Made by a program: the position numbers and the translations under genes | In this document: piece after piece, positions 25,666 through 35,561 of the stretch | How positions within the stretch are numbered: position 1 is the first letter of the stretch | Layout of the letters: each line of letters starts with the position of its first letter | Notes under the pieces: model-generated | Seen by the model: only the letters and a program-made list of their open reading frames with translations | What the model was told of the DNA's origin: nothing | The model's database searches: none | From: Bacillus smithii | GTDB taxonomy: Bacteria; Bacillota; Bacilli; Bacillales; DSM-4216 | Direction: 5' to 3' | Length of the DNA: 64,000 nucleotides | NCBI RefSeq assembly: GCF_001050115.1 | Contig: NZ_CP012024.1 | Span: 600,001-664,000, forward strand

Positions 25666-27117
25666 ATGGTGAAAATACAAGACAGTAGAAATGCGACGGA
25701 GACGGGCAAGTTAAAAAGAGGACTTCGATCGCGTCATTTAACGATGATTTCTCTTGGGGGCACAATCGGTACCGGATTGTTTCTGGCCAGCGGCGGAGCG
25801 ATTCATACGGCAGGGCCTGGAGGAGCGTTATTGTCTTATTTGATTATTGGAATTATGGTGTACTTTTTGATGACGAGTTTAGCGGAAATGGCTGCCTATA
25901 TGCCGATCACTGGAAGTTTTAGTACGTATGCGACTAAATTTGTTGATCCTGCTTTAGGATTTGCCCTCGGCTGGAACTATTGGTATAACTGGGCCATTAC
26001 CATTGCGGCAGAATTATCTGCTGTTACCATGATTATGAAATTTTGGTTTCCGCATAGCCCCTCATTGCTTTGGAGCGGACTTTTCCTATTGATTATGTTT
26101 ATATTGAATTATTTAGCAGTAAGAGGTTTTGGGGAAGCGGAATATTGGTTTTCCCTTATTAAAGTAGTGACGGTCATTGTCTTTATCGTCATGGGCACTT
26201 TAATGATTTTCGGCATTATTGGCGGAGAAGCCGTTGGATTTAAGAATTTTACGATCGGCGATGCTCCTTTCCACGGTGGATTTATGGCGATGCTGGGCAT
26301 TTTTATGGCGGCCGGATTTTCTTTTCAAGGTACTGAGCTTCTTGGGATTACGGCCGGTGAAACCGATGATCCGAAAAAAAATATTCCAAAAGCGGTCCGG
26401 CAAGTCTTTTGGAGAATTCTTTTATTCTATGTATTAGCTATTTTAGTCATTAGCCTTCTAATTCCTTATACAAATCCAAACCTTGCAAACGACGACGTTT
26501 CTGTCAGTCCGTTTACGCTTGTCTTTCAAAAAGCAGGGGTTGCTTTTGCGGCATCTGTCATGAATGCCATAATTTTGACGGCGGTTTTATCTGCCGGAAA
26601 CTCCGGAATGTATGCTTCTACAAGAATGTTGTGGAATTTGGCTATGGAAGGAAGTGCGCCAAAATTTTTAGCTAAATTGGATAAACGAGGAGTTCCCGTT
26701 AATTCCTTGATTGTGACCGCACTGGTCGGCTGTCTCGCCTTTTTAGCATCTCTTTTCGGAGACGGGGTTGTGTATACATGGCTGCTAAACGCTTCCGGCA
26801 TGACGGGATTTATCGCATGGCTTGGTATTGCTGTCAGCCATTACCGGTTCCGCAAAGCTTATGTTGCCCAAGGCTACAAGTTGGAAGATCTTCCTTACAG
26901 AGCGAAGCTTTTCCCGTTTGGTCCTATTTTTGCTTTTGTACTCTGCACAATCGTTATTTTAGGGCAAAATTACTCTGCCTTTATCGGCGATAAAATTGAT
27001 TGGCACGGCATATTAGTTTCCTATATTGGCATTCCTGTTTTTCTCGTATTTTGGTTTGGCTATAAGATTGTAAAGAAAACAAAAGTGATTTCATTAAAGG
27101 ATGTTCAATTCAAATAA
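25666..27117 (+). CDS. lysP: Lysine-specific permease
   Basis: 483 residues with 12 membrane segments in the amino acid transporter family. LKRGLRSRHLTMISLGGTIG, GTGLFLASGGAIHTAGPGGA, GSFSTYATKFVDPALGFALGWNYWYNWAI-type segments and FQGTELLGITAGETDDP match LysP-type permeases. The lysine riboswitch ahead supports lysine as substrate, with lysine shutting off synthesis. The start ATG follows GTTTAGTTGA, a poor ribosome site; a GTG/TTG slightly upstream cannot be excluded. LysP is about 489 residues in enterics, so length fits. Confidence 0.93.
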   Translation: MVKIQDSRNATETGKLKRGLRSRHLTMISLGGTIGTGLFLASGGAIHTAGPGGALLSYLIIGIMVYFLMTSLAEMAAYMPITGSFSTYATKFVDPALGFALGWNYWYNWAITIAAELSAVTMIMKFWFPHSPSLLWSGLFLLIMFILNYLAVRGFGEAEYWFSLIKVVTVIVFIVMGTLMIFGIIGGEAVGFKNFTIGDAPFHGGFMAMLGIFMAAGFSFQGTELLGITAGETDDPKKNIPKAVRQVFWRILLFYVLAILVISLLIPYTNPNLANDDVSVSPFTLVFQKAGVAFAASVMNAIILTAVLSAGNSGMYASTRMLWNLAMEGSAPKFLAKLDKRGVPVNSLIVTALVGCLAFLASLFGDGVVYTWLLNASGMTGFIAWLGIAVSHYRFRKAYVAQGYKLEDLPYRAKLFPFGPIFAFVLCTIVILGQNYSAFIGDKIDWHGILVSYIGIPVFLVFWFGYKIVKKTKVISLKDVQFK

Positions 27118-27136
27118 GTTTTGTAAAGAATGCTTA

Positions 27137-27168
27137 TCCCCGCATGGTCCATCCATGCTGGGATTTTT
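27137..27168 (+). terminator. Terminator of lysP
   Basis: ATCCCCGCATGG/CCATGCTGGGAT with a 4-nt loop, followed by TTTTTCTTT. Confidence 0.85.
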
Positions 27169-27380
27169 CTTTGACTACGGGATCTATTGGAGTTTATGTC
27201 TGTTTATTTGCACCGTTGGCCAATAAAAAAGGAGAACAGACACCCGTGGTATTCCGTGAATTAGACAGAATAGGTATCGTGACGAACGATTAATGGAAAG
27301 AAAACTGTGTTCAAACATGAAGGAATAAAGTCGAGAAATTCGTTTCATTCTACCGTTTTCAGTATTGGGCGAGTGGGCGT

Positions 27381-27412
27381 AAAAAAAGAACCTTTGAGAG
27401 ATCAAAGGTTCT
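27381..27412 (-). terminator. Terminator of tRNA-Pro
   Basis: An 11-bp perfect stem AGAACCTTTGA/TCAAAGGTTCT with a GAGA-type loop, then seven Ts on the minus strand, just after the tRNA 3' end. Confidence 0.92.
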
Positions 27413-27420
27413 TTTTGGAT

Positions 27421-27493
27421 CGGGAAGACAGGATTTGAACCTGCGACCCCTACGTCCCGAACGTAGTGCTCTACCAAGCTGAGCTACTTCCCG
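27421..27493 (-). tRNA. tRNA-Pro (anticodon CGG)
   Basis: The minus strand folds as a complete 73-nt cloverleaf: acceptor CGGGAAG/CTTCCCG, D arm GCTC..GAGC, anticodon stem ACTACG/CGTAG around loop TTCGGGA, and T arm with GGTTCAAATCC. The anticodon CGG reads proline CCG. CCA is not encoded. Its own terminator follows, so it appears to be a single-gene unit. Confidence 0.97.
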
Positions 27494-27600
27494 GTATTTT
27501 TTCGACATTGATTATTATATACCTTATCACTGATTTTGTGAACTGCCTAAAAGTTATTTTTATTTTCGAAATTTTTTGCGACAGATTGATCGTTATAATA

Positions 27601-27685
27601 GTAAAAATAAAGAGCACCGACGGAAAATCGGTGCTCAATAGGTAGGTGTGGTAGACCTCGTGGTTTACCAACCAAAACCTTATCG
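27601..27685 (-). ncRNA. Candidate small RNA ending in a terminator
   Basis: Upstream of the tRNA and on the same strand, GAGCACCGA/TCGGTGCTC (27612-27636) is followed by CTTTATTTTT. Upstream of it are TTTTGGTTGGTAAACCACGAGGTCTACC repeats of pairing potential (pieces GGTAAACC and GGTCTACC). A weak promoter (TCGACA, 18 bases, TATTCT) may lie about 27695-27725. No gene is on this strand to explain the terminator. The whole is a prediction. Confidence 0.4.
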
Positions 27686-27831
27686 CAATTGAAAGAATAT
27701 CAGATTATGTCGAACTTTGTCGATGAAAAAATAATGGTTATACTTCCGATTTGTGGGAATTGTTGTTTGCGAAGTTATGAAACATGGTGTGGATATGTGG
27801 ATTACCTTTAAATTCACATCTGCGAAATAAA

Positions 27832-28218
27832 CTATGAACTTGTTCTTCCGCTATATCTATGTCGATGAGGTGTAATTCCTTCTATGTTGGTTACCCCCTC
27901 GAATTTGTGATAATGACCGCCTTCAGAAAGTGGAATAGCCGGACCAGTAACCCCGCGGATCATATGTCGATGTCCATCATTAAAAGAAGTAAAAGCAAAA
28001 TATCTATGTGTATGTTGAGATGTGTTTAGGGCGGGTTCAGTAATTCCGATAAATCTATGGTTATGCCCCGCGTTATAAGAGGTAGCTCCTCTAAAGCTGT
28101 GGACATGGAGAGAGATAAGCCTTCCGTCCCATGAGTTGACGTAAAGTGGATAGGAATGAACGGGGGCAGAATCATTCGAATGATACGTGTATCCGGAAAC
28201 GGGTATCTCCATCAGCAA
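27832..28218 (-). CDS. YmaF-like histidine-rich repeat protein
   Basis: 128 residues built from four or five repeats of a roughly 23-residue unit with paired His at the turn: SLHVHSFRGATSY, GHNHRFIGITEPA, QHTHRYFAFTSFNDGHRH and GHYHKFEGVT. It ends HRHRYSGRTS. This matches the YmaF family of Bacillus. The His pairs suggest metal binding; the role is unknown. AAGGAG lies eight bases before ATG. Confidence 0.88.
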   Translation of the reverse strand: MLMEIPVSGYTYHSNDSAPVHSYPLYVNSWDGRLISLHVHSFRGATSYNAGHNHRFIGITEPALNTSQHTHRYFAFTSFNDGHRHMIRGVTGPAIPLSEGGHYHKFEGVTNIEGITPHRHRYSGRTSS

Positions 28219-28657
28219 AACTCCTTTTCATTTTTTTATATTGTATGGGAAAAAGTCTAAAAAAGAGTGGGGATTTGCCTGAAGTGGATAGAACGATAGT
28301 TTGGCGGAATGATAGTGGTGGGTGAGCACCATCATTCGCACATCCACACTTATGTTCGACAATCAAACAGACATTCGAACAGATGGTGTAATATCGTTGG
28401 ATAAAATGGCATTCATAAACTGGAACGACCCAAAGTTCCAAACGGAAATGAAACGATTCCGAATAAAGGTTTAATGAAGGTGCGATGGGGCTAAGCAGAG
28501 AGCCGAGACGTTCATTAAATACGAAACGGGCATGAGAGCTGGATTTGAATACATCCTTGGCATCGTTAAATAGACGGCTTGGAATGTTTAAGAGTTTGGC
28601 TGCAAAGAATGGAAAGATGAACGAGAAACAAAATTTCTGGTTGTGCCTTTAAAAAAT
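28219..28657. other. Decayed stretch without a gene
   Basis: About 440 bases with no frame that has both a start site and sensible composition. The plus strand around 28400-28650 reads as protein-like pieces broken by many stops (for example NGIHKLERPKVPNGNETIPN, then KGLMKVRWG), suggesting an old pseudogene. No family was recognised. Confidence 0.35.
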
Positions 28658-28939
28658 TTACAGATTGTTTCGGAACGATAATAAGGTTGTTTTCAGTGAC
28701 GCATAGCTTCCTATAGCGGCATAGCCATAGAACCATCCCATAAAAATGCCCGCGATCAAGTGGTGGCGATGGCTGATGAACACAGAGAACAGCAATCCAA
28801 TGATGACCGCTACCGCCGGTACATATTTTTTAGGGACTTTCAAAAAAATCTTTATAACTTGAGTTAGAATGAATACAACAGGTACAGCGATGAAAGCATC
28901 CCAGACATTTGTTTGTATGACAGGAAAATGGAAATTCAT
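28658..28939 (-). CDS. Small membrane protein, holin-like
   Basis: 93 residues with three hydrophobic segments: DAFIAVPVVFILTQVIKIF, YVPAVAVIIGLLFSVFIS and LIAGIFMGWFYGYAAIGSYA, with a basic turn KVPKKY between. The layout is like small phage holins, but no lysis or phage gene is nearby. Ribosome site AAAGGGATG precedes ATG. Function unknown. Confidence 0.6.
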   Translation of the reverse strand: MNFHFPVIQTNVWDAFIAVPVVFILTQVIKIFLKVPKKYVPAVAVIIGLLFSVFISHRHHLIAGIFMGWFYGYAAIGSYASLKTTLLSFRNNL

Positions 28940-29414
28940 TCATTTCATCCCTTTCTTTCGTATGAGTAGTATTTGTTTATTTGTCAGGAAATAAACCATT
29001 TAGGTGCTAGTAGACCCGGATATTGAAGTTTGGGACATCCATACAGGAATGCAGCCTGTCTTGCAGAATATTTTCTAAAAGGCTTTTAACGACAAACAGT
29101 CTTCTTGATTCTTCACTTTCCTTGAATCCATTTCTTTCATTTGCTATAATGAGTGACATTCTAATTATAAAATTTTTAGCTATATATCTTGATTTCGAAA
29201 TATTAGAGAGCAGAATATATTCGAATGAAGAGGAAGGCTGATGTCGAAAACATTGAATTGGGGCTCACCATGAAATGTTCCAAAATGTGATGAACCACCC
29301 GGCCTTCCTCGGAACTTGTAGAAAATGGATGCTTTCAAAATAATTGGAGCCCAGAAAAGAAGAGGAATCGTGCTGTTTGTCTTATAATTCGGAAAAAGAA
29401 GGAGGAAGAAATCT
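28940..29414. other. Gene-free stretch
   Basis: About 475 bases. A 72-codon plus-strand frame (29023-29241) lacks a ribosome site. Nothing recognisable beyond the GGAGGA ribosome site for the next gene at 29401. Confidence 0.35.
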
Positions 29415-30026
29415 TTGTTAACGATCGATCCATTATCTTTGCCGGAAAAGGAAAATTATAAGTTTTTAACGGGAGGAATTATTCCCCGCCCCATTGCGTT
29501 TGTTACCTCTTTATCTAAGGAGGGTGTATTGAATGGCGGGCCGTTTAGTTACTTTAATATCGTGGCCGCTAATCCACCGCTTTTGTCCATTTCGGTGCAA
29601 AGAAACAATGGAATGAAAAAGGATACGGCGAGAAACATTTTAGAAACGGGTGAATTTGTTGTTCATATTGTGGATGAAAGCAATGTGGAAAAAGTCAATC
29701 TGACGGCTGCTACCATTCCGCCGGATGAAAGTGAAATTGAGTTGGCCGGACTGACCCCTGTTGAAAGCACAAAAATTTCTGTTCCGGGAGTCAAAGAGGC
29801 GAAAATTCGAATGGAATGTGTGTTGGAACAATCGCTCGAACTTGGCGGCAACGGAGAAAACGCTGCTTGTGATTTGATTATAGGAAAGATTGTTCAATAC
29901 CATATTGACGAAAATCTTTATCATAAGGGAAGAATAGATGCCCGCCAATTGAAAGCTGTCAGCCGATTAGCCGGAAGCGATTATGCAAAACTTGGAGACT
30001 TTTTCTCTATCGAACGGCCGAAATGA
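29415..30026 (+). CDS. Flavin reductase-like FMN-binding split-barrel protein
   Basis: 203 residues of the DIM6/NTAB flavoprotein family: GGIIPRPIAFVTSLSKEG at the N-terminus (the RPIAFVT motif), NGGPFSYFNIVAANPPLL, KDTARNILETGEFVVHIV and a C-terminal AVSRLAGSDYAKLG. It binds FMN and probably reduces it or an organic substrate with NAD(P)H. TTG start with GGAGGAAG eight bases upstream. It stands alone; distinct from the HpaC-like reductase at 50917. Confidence 0.88.
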   Translation: MLTIDPLSLPEKENYKFLTGGIIPRPIAFVTSLSKEGVLNGGPFSYFNIVAANPPLLSISVQRNNGMKKDTARNILETGEFVVHIVDESNVEKVNLTAATIPPDESEIELAGLTPVESTKISVPGVKEAKIRMECVLEQSLELGGNGENAACDLIIGKIVQYHIDENLYHKGRIDARQLKAVSRLAGSDYAKLGDFFSIERPK

Positions 30027-30274
30027 GAAGAGGAAACCGAAGGAGATTTCATTTTTGGCGTTAAGGCTATGATCCTTAGTTTCCAACGTCAGAATTTGTA
30101 AGAGTATCTTTTGAAGGAATGGCGCAATGATTCGGATGAAAAAATCGCTTTGGATAAAGCGGGAAAGGTCATTATCGAGGGAATGGCGGACAAACACAAG
30201 TGTGATATCATGATTCCACGGAAATAGAAAGATGCAAAACGATAAATACCGGAATAGCGATGTTATTCATTGGA
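30027..30274 (+). pseudogene. Gene relic after the flavoprotein
   Basis: A short open piece around 30113-30227 reads LKEWRNDSDEKIALDKAG, then KVIIEGMADKHKC and stop. It has the look of a protein C-terminus but no start or family was recognised; the upstream part is broken. Confidence 0.3.
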
Positions 30275-30308
30275 AAAACACAGCCCCTCTTCACCCTGAA
30301 GAGGGGCT
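30275..30308 (-). terminator. Terminator of the GGDEF/EAL gene
   Basis: Perfect stem AGCCCCTCTTC/GAAGAGGGGCT, followed on the minus strand by GTGTTTTTCC. It lies 65 bases past the stop at 30375. Confidence 0.85.
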
Positions 30309-30374
30309 AAATGGAACCGGAGGAATAAAATTACTTATAAGTGAATAAGTTCATCTTTCAGAGTAAAGTCCGTT

Positions 30375-33300
30375 TTATTCTTTTTTTAGAAGCTTTTTTT
30401 CAATTTGTTCACTCTTTAAAGGTTTGCTAAATAAGTACCCTTGTCCAAGGTCACATCCGTATTGCGCAAGGATTTGAAGCTGATATTCGGTTTCGATTCC
30501 TTCGGCCACTACACGTAAATTTAAATTATGGGCAAGGGAAATAATAGAATGTACAAGAGAAGCATTTTTTTGATTCGTTAATTCTTCGACAAATGATTTG
30601 TCTAGTTTTAAAACGTCGACTTGCAATTTCATTAAATACGACAAAGAAGAAAAACCGGTTCCAAAATCGTCAATGGCAATTTGGACTCCCATTTGCTTCA
30701 GCTTTTGGATCGTTTGAATTGTCGTATCGAAATCTTGAATCATCGTGCTTTCTGTCATTTCTAATATAAGATATTGAGGTTCGATCTCTGCTTTTTTTAT
30801 TAAGTTTAATATGTCTTCGACTAACGTTCCTTTTTCAAAATGCTGAGGCGAAATGTTGACGGAAACGGGAACCTTATGAAAACCAAGCAATTGCCATTTC
30901 TTCATTTGCTTCCCAACTTGTTCAAGAACCCAATGTGTAATGGGAACAATTAAATCTAATTCCTCCGCACGAGAAATAAATTCACTCGGGGCGATCATTC
31001 CTTTTTGAGGATGGTTCCAACGAATTAAGGCTTCTAAAGATTCAATCCGTTTCGTTAATAGATTAAATTTCGGCTGATAGACTAAATAAAATTCGTTATT
31101 AAGGATGGCTCTTTGAATATCACTTTCGAATGAATCGTTGAAATCCGTTAGCTTGCCGCAAAATTGATAATTGTTCTTCCCGAATTGTTTCGCTTTGTGA
31201 AGAGCTTGATTTGCATGTTTTAATAATGTGGAGATATCTCCGCCGCAATTTGGATAGATGCCAATTCCAATAGAAGAAGTCGTCTTAAATTCATGGTTTT
31301 TGATTTTCCATGGCTCTTGCAGTGCCGATAAAATTCGTTTTGCCAGATTGCCCACATCTTCGATCGAAATTCCTGTAAGCAAGATCGCAAATTCGTCTCC
31401 GCTCAATCGCGCCAATGTATCTTCTTTACGAATGCATGCTTTCACCCGTTTCACAAACTGGATCAATAACTCGTCTCCTACGTCATGTCCTAACGTATTA
31501 TTCACCCATCTAAACTGGTCTAAATCCAAAAACATGACAAAAAACGGTTCTTGACGGCTTTTAGCTTGATTCATCGTATGGTGGAGGCGTTCCATAAATA
31601 AGCGGCGATTGTAGGAACCGGTTAGATAATCATGGAAAGCCATGTTTTCTAATTCTGCTTCATATTGTTTTCGTTCTGTCACTTCTTTTGAAACGCAAAG
31701 AATGTGATGAAGCTCCTGGTTCTCGCCATACACGGGTGTCATCTTTGTTTCTAGCCAAATAAAAGAACCCTCTTTATGTTTAAAACGGAATTCCACCGAA
31801 CTATGCTCTTTTGTTTTTAAAACGTTTTGGAAACACCTAACCACTCGTTCGATGTCTTCTTTGTGAACAAGTTTATAAGGGAATTCGCTTCCTTCATTTA
31901 GAACGATTCCTAAAACGGTACGATGTGAAGGAGAAGAATATAAAATATTCATATCAGCGTCAAGAAGAGAAACGAGGTCGGTCGTGTTTTCCGCAATTAA
32001 TCGATACTTCGCTTCATATTCCTGTAATTTTCTTTCCTCTTTCACGATAAAATTTTGTAAAAACGCTATTATATAGGCCGTTTTCACTTGCTCATTATCG
32101 ATAAGCGAGAGATTATTATCCACATCTGTTAAATTTTCATCATTACGGCCAAAAATCGTGTCAACCAGTTCGGACGTTCCGTCTAACTCGATCTGGAATG
32201 ACTTTTTCAATGACGTCTTATTTTCAGGAATCTCCACAGAAAGATTTTTCCCAAGCACTTCATTTTCTGAATAATCGTATGTCGATTTTTGATTTATTTT
32301 TTGGAGATTGACAATCGATTCGATTATATTAGAAAAAGGGTCTGGAATTTTTTTTGCACGAATTCGTTCATTTTGGCTGCTCTTTTGTTCAGTCATGTTT
32401 TGGGCAATCCCCAATACACCGGTTACAGTATTGTTCACAATAATCGGAATATTGGTTAGTTTAAGCAATACACGCTCTTTTTTCTGATTATAAATGGAAC
32501 ATTGGTAGTGTCTGATTTCTCCTTGCAAGACAGCATGGAAATGTTCCATTGCAGACGCCAGACTATCAGGTGTTATTAAGGAAGCAAATGAACAGTTCAT
32601 AAGATCTTTCCATCTATATCCGGTCACTTGTTCAACCGAGTGATTGGCCTTTAAAATACGACCCTTCAAATCCAATTGGAAGATAAGAACGGGATGGTTT
32701 TTTGCTGCAGATTGATGATACTGTTGGCTTTCTTTGAACTGATGCTCTTTTTCCGTTTGTTCCGATATCTCTTTAAAAATCCCCATAAAGCCTATGATTT
32801 CTCCGTTTTTATTTTTTATGGAGGAATACAAAGTGTTCACATGAAGCAGTCTGCCATCTTTTCGTTTCCATGTTGTTCGATGAAAAAGGAAATTATTTTC
32901 TTTTTGCAATAGGGTGGTCCGATTGTGGCATTCTTCCTCAAAATGACCCGGCGTGAGCTTTAAATGATGAATAGGGAGCCCAACGACATCTTCTTCTTTC
33001 CAACCAAATAACGAGGTAAAGGAAGGGTTGGCGCGGATGATGTTCCAATTGGAATCCATTATCAATATCCCATCCGATGTCGCGGCGAAAAAAGATTCAA
33101 AAATGGAACGCAAAGGAATGAAGTCTTCCTCGATTTTTTTTCGTTTGTTTTCAACTCTTCCGATCACTATCATATGAGTACATTTTCCTTGAGAATTGAA
33201 AATAGGGGTGATCGCCAATTCACTTACATTCTGACCGATGATAGACTGAATTCCGTTATTATACTCTAAGCAGCGGGCTGAAATGAACGCTTTGTTTAAC

Positions 33301-33506
33301 GCATCATGGAGGTTTGACGCATACGGATCGGGAAGCACTTCTTCCGCAAATTTTCCGTATTTTTCTTTGTTGATACCGACTTTAAAAGCTGTTTCATTTG
33401 CTGTCAGCAATTGAAACTTTCCATCTATGACTTCAAAAAGGAGGGCAAAATCTGTCATTTGATGAAAAGCTTTCTCAATCATTTCTAATAAAGTAGAATT
33501 TGACAT
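30375..33506 (-). CDS. PAS/GGDEF/EAL cyclic di-GMP enzyme
   Basis: 1043 residues, no clear membrane segment, so probably cytosolic. An N-terminal PAS-like region (1-120) is followed by three PAS domains (about 135-255, 265-380, 500-625); the third ends LHHILCVSKEVTERKQYE. GGDEF then has RLSGDEFAIL (near residue 702), one change from GGDEF that is seen in active cyclases. EAL has EALIRWNHP (near 824), LEMTES, IDDFGTGFSSLSYL, KLDKSFV and VAEGIETE, which are the catalytic residues of active phosphodiesterases. It could thus make or break c-di-GMP. The GT2 gene nearby is a plausible output. The start has AAGGGG upstream. Confidence 0.95.
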   Translation of the reverse strand: MSNSTLLEMIEKAFHQMTDFALLFEVIDGKFQLLTANETAFKVGINKEKYGKFAEEVLPDPYASNLHDALNKAFISARCLEYNNGIQSIIGQNVSELAITPIFNSQGKCTHMIVIGRVENKRKKIEEDFIPLRSIFESFFAATSDGILIMDSNWNIIRANPSFTSLFGWKEEDVVGLPIHHLKLTPGHFEEECHNRTTLLQKENNFLFHRTTWKRKDGRLLHVNTLYSSIKNKNGEIIGFMGIFKEISEQTEKEHQFKESQQYHQSAAKNHPVLIFQLDLKGRILKANHSVEQVTGYRWKDLMNCSFASLITPDSLASAMEHFHAVLQGEIRHYQCSIYNQKKERVLLKLTNIPIIVNNTVTGVLGIAQNMTEQKSSQNERIRAKKIPDPFSNIIESIVNLQKINQKSTYDYSENEVLGKNLSVEIPENKTSLKKSFQIELDGTSELVDTIFGRNDENLTDVDNNLSLIDNEQVKTAYIIAFLQNFIVKEERKLQEYEAKYRLIAENTTDLVSLLDADMNILYSSPSHRTVLGIVLNEGSEFPYKLVHKEDIERVVRCFQNVLKTKEHSSVEFRFKHKEGSFIWLETKMTPVYGENQELHHILCVSKEVTERKQYEAELENMAFHDYLTGSYNRRLFMERLHHTMNQAKSRQEPFFVMFLDLDQFRWVNNTLGHDVGDELLIQFVKRVKACIRKEDTLARLSGDEFAILLTGISIEDVGNLAKRILSALQEPWKIKNHEFKTTSSIGIGIYPNCGGDISTLLKHANQALHKAKQFGKNNYQFCGKLTDFNDSFESDIQRAILNNEFYLVYQPKFNLLTKRIESLEALIRWNHPQKGMIAPSEFISRAEELDLIVPITHWVLEQVGKQMKKWQLLGFHKVPVSVNISPQHFEKGTLVEDILNLIKKAEIEPQYLILEMTESTMIQDFDTTIQTIQKLKQMGVQIAIDDFGTGFSSLSYLMKLQVDVLKLDKSFVEELTNQKNASLVHSIISLAHNLNLRVVAEGIETEYQLQILAQYGCDLGQGYLFSKPLKSEQIEKKLLKKE

Positions 33507-33666
33507 ATTGAAACCCCTTTTAGTATAATCTCAAATTCATCTATCTTATTTTTCTTTATGTTGATAATTTTTTAACTTTTTCACGAAAAAATACACATTT
33601 ATTTTATCTAATAAGTGTGTGTATAAAAGGTTTGTAGAAACTTTCTTATTATACTTTTTTTACATA

Positions 33667-35191
33667 CTCAGCTTTCGCAGTCCAAAATCTTGTTTAAATG
33701 CTTGATGTAAATGGTTTTGGGAAGTACAAAATTATCATTTGACATTTTTTAAAACATAAAGAAAGACACCTATTCTTTTGGTAAAATATTGGTGACGAAA
33801 CCAAATCCAAAAGAAAGGTGTCACCACTATGATAACGAATAAAGACTACTTTGCGCAATTACCAAAAGAAATTAAACAAGGATTTTCCGAATTAAATATT
33901 GGATATCATTTAAGAAAAGCGAATATTACGAAACTTTCCGGGTATTCTTGTCTTACTGTTTTCAAACTGATTTTTCTTTTAGTCTTCCAATATAAGAACT
34001 GGTTTCGTGCTTTTATGAGTAAACGATCTCAGGATCTGCCCGGAAAGGATACAGTCTATCGCTTTTTAAATACACCAACCTATCATTGGAGAAAGTTTCT
34101 GCTTTCATTAAGCAGTGAAATGATCCGTCTGCTTCAACCATTAACTTCAAAAGATCGTGTCACAGCTTTTGTGATTGATGATTCTGTCTTTTCAAGAAAC
34201 CGTAGTAAGTCGGTTGAACTGTTGGCTAAGGTTTTTGATCACTCTACCCATCAGTACTTGAAAGGGTTTCAAATGCTTACCCTTGGCTGGACCGATAGTT
34301 TTACTTTTATTCCCATTGATTTTGCTCTTCTAAGTTCACCGAAAAAGGAAAATCGCCTGCAAGAAATCAATACCAATATTGATAAACGAACATCTGGCTA
34401 TAAGCGTCGCCAGGAAGCTCTGAAATCAAAACCGGACGTGGCTTCAGCTTTACTTGATCATGCGCTTGAAAAAGGGATTATAGCTGACTATGTTCTCATG
34501 GATTCCTGGTTTACACAAGCGCCTTTAATTGAGAAGATTACGAACAAAGGGTTATTTGTCATTGGCTTGGTGAAGCAATTAAAGCAGCGATACGTTTACA
34601 ATGGTGAACGTTTCACACTGAATCAACTTTACAAATTGGCAAAACCTCACATGGGTAAAAAAGACATTCGCGGATCCGTTTATGCTACTTTAGACAATGG
34701 AATTCCAGTAAAAATTCTATTTGTACGAAACCGTAATAAACGGAGCGAATGGCTTGCCATTCTCAGCACAGATACAACATTAGAAAATGAAGAGATCATT
34801 CGTATTTACGGCATGCGTTGGGACATTGAAGTCTTCTTCAAATGCAATAAATCCCTTTTAAATTTAGAGAAAGAATTCCAGGGACGTTCCTACGACATGT
34901 TAATTAGCCATACAACCATTGTTTTTACACGATATATTCTCATTGCTTGGCAAATGCGAAAAGAGGAGGATCCTAAGACGATTGGCAACCTTTTTTACAT
35001 CCTTTGCGAAGATGTAAAAGACATAGATTTTATTACTGCCCTTCAATCACTTATTGACCTTTTCCAAACTTTGGCGGAAGCCGAGGTTTCTTTGAACATG
35101 GACATCTTTAAAAATCAAATGAATAAATGGTTGGCCACTATACCTAATTATATCAAGCAATGCTTAAATATTTCTGTGTGCGAAAGTTGAG
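33667..35191 (+). mobile_element. IS4-family insertion sequence with 7-bp target duplication
   Basis: The ends CTCAGCTTTCGCA and, inverted, CTCAACTTTCGCA match at 12 of 13. TTACATA flanks both (33660-33666, 35192-35198). The 1525-bp element carries one intact transposase, whose stop codon lies inside the right repeat. It separates the GGDEF/EAL gene from the GT2 gene. Confidence 0.88.
33829..35190 (+). CDS. IS4-family transposase
   Basis: 453 residues with the DDE catalytic pattern: first Asp in FVIDDSVFSRNRSK, second in YVLMDSWFTQAPL, and the Glu in the Y-(2)-R-(3)-E-(6)-K signature IYGMRWDIEVFFKCNKSLL. These are hallmarks of the IS4/DDE_Tnp_1 group. AAAGGTG site precedes ATG. Full length and apparently intact, so the element may be mobile. 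Confidence 0.93.
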   Translation: MITNKDYFAQLPKEIKQGFSELNIGYHLRKANITKLSGYSCLTVFKLIFLLVFQYKNWFRAFMSKRSQDLPGKDTVYRFLNTPTYHWRKFLLSLSSEMIRLLQPLTSKDRVTAFVIDDSVFSRNRSKSVELLAKVFDHSTHQYLKGFQMLTLGWTDSFTFIPIDFALLSSPKKENRLQEINTNIDKRTSGYKRRQEALKSKPDVASALLDHALEKGIIADYVLMDSWFTQAPLIEKITNKGLFVIGLVKQLKQRYVYNGERFTLNQLYKLAKPHMGKKDIRGSVYATLDNGIPVKILFVRNRNKRSEWLAILSTDTTLENEEIIRIYGMRWDIEVFFKCNKSLLNLEKEFQGRSYDMLISHTTIVFTRYILIAWQMRKEEDPKTIGNLFYILCEDVKDIDFITALQSLIDLFQTLAEAEVSLNMDIFKNQMNKWLATIPNYIKQCLNISVCES

Positions 35192-35198
35192 TTACATA

Positions 35199-35561
35199 TT
35201 AATACAAAATACTACAAATGACAACTGACAAAGGCTGATTGAGTCGAGTTTTTTCAAATTTTCGTTTTTTTTGCATGAAATTAGGGCATTATAAAAATTT
35301 TATTGAAAGCGTTATAGCAATCAAAAAATGATTTTCTTATGGATTTTTTGCGCAACTTACCTGTGGATATTTCTTTTTCGTTTTTTACTATGAAAAAGCG
35401 ATTGGAAATCATAAAATCTGAGAGGTTTGGAAAGGATAGGTACTTTTTGTATTAATTGAATTTGAAGAAAGTATGCAAATCATTTTATATTGTAAGAAGT
35501 GATGCGTTCAGGAAGCGCTTGAACGAATTGGGATGAATAGACTATACATCGAGGTAGACGT
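35199..35561 (+). promoter_or_regulatory. Upstream region of the GT2 gene
   Basis: About 360 AT-rich bases without a gene. TTTTTTACTATGAAAAAGCG-like tracts and a TATATTGTAAG run near 35488 are promoter-like, but no confident -35/-10 pair is marked. A GAGGTAG ribosome site is at 35550-35556. The insertion just upstream may have removed part of the original control region. Confidence 0.35.

Noticed and set aside
27471-27671. 66-codon minus-strand frame overlapping tRNA-Pro
   Set aside because: It covers the tRNA and the candidate small RNA; no ribosome site.
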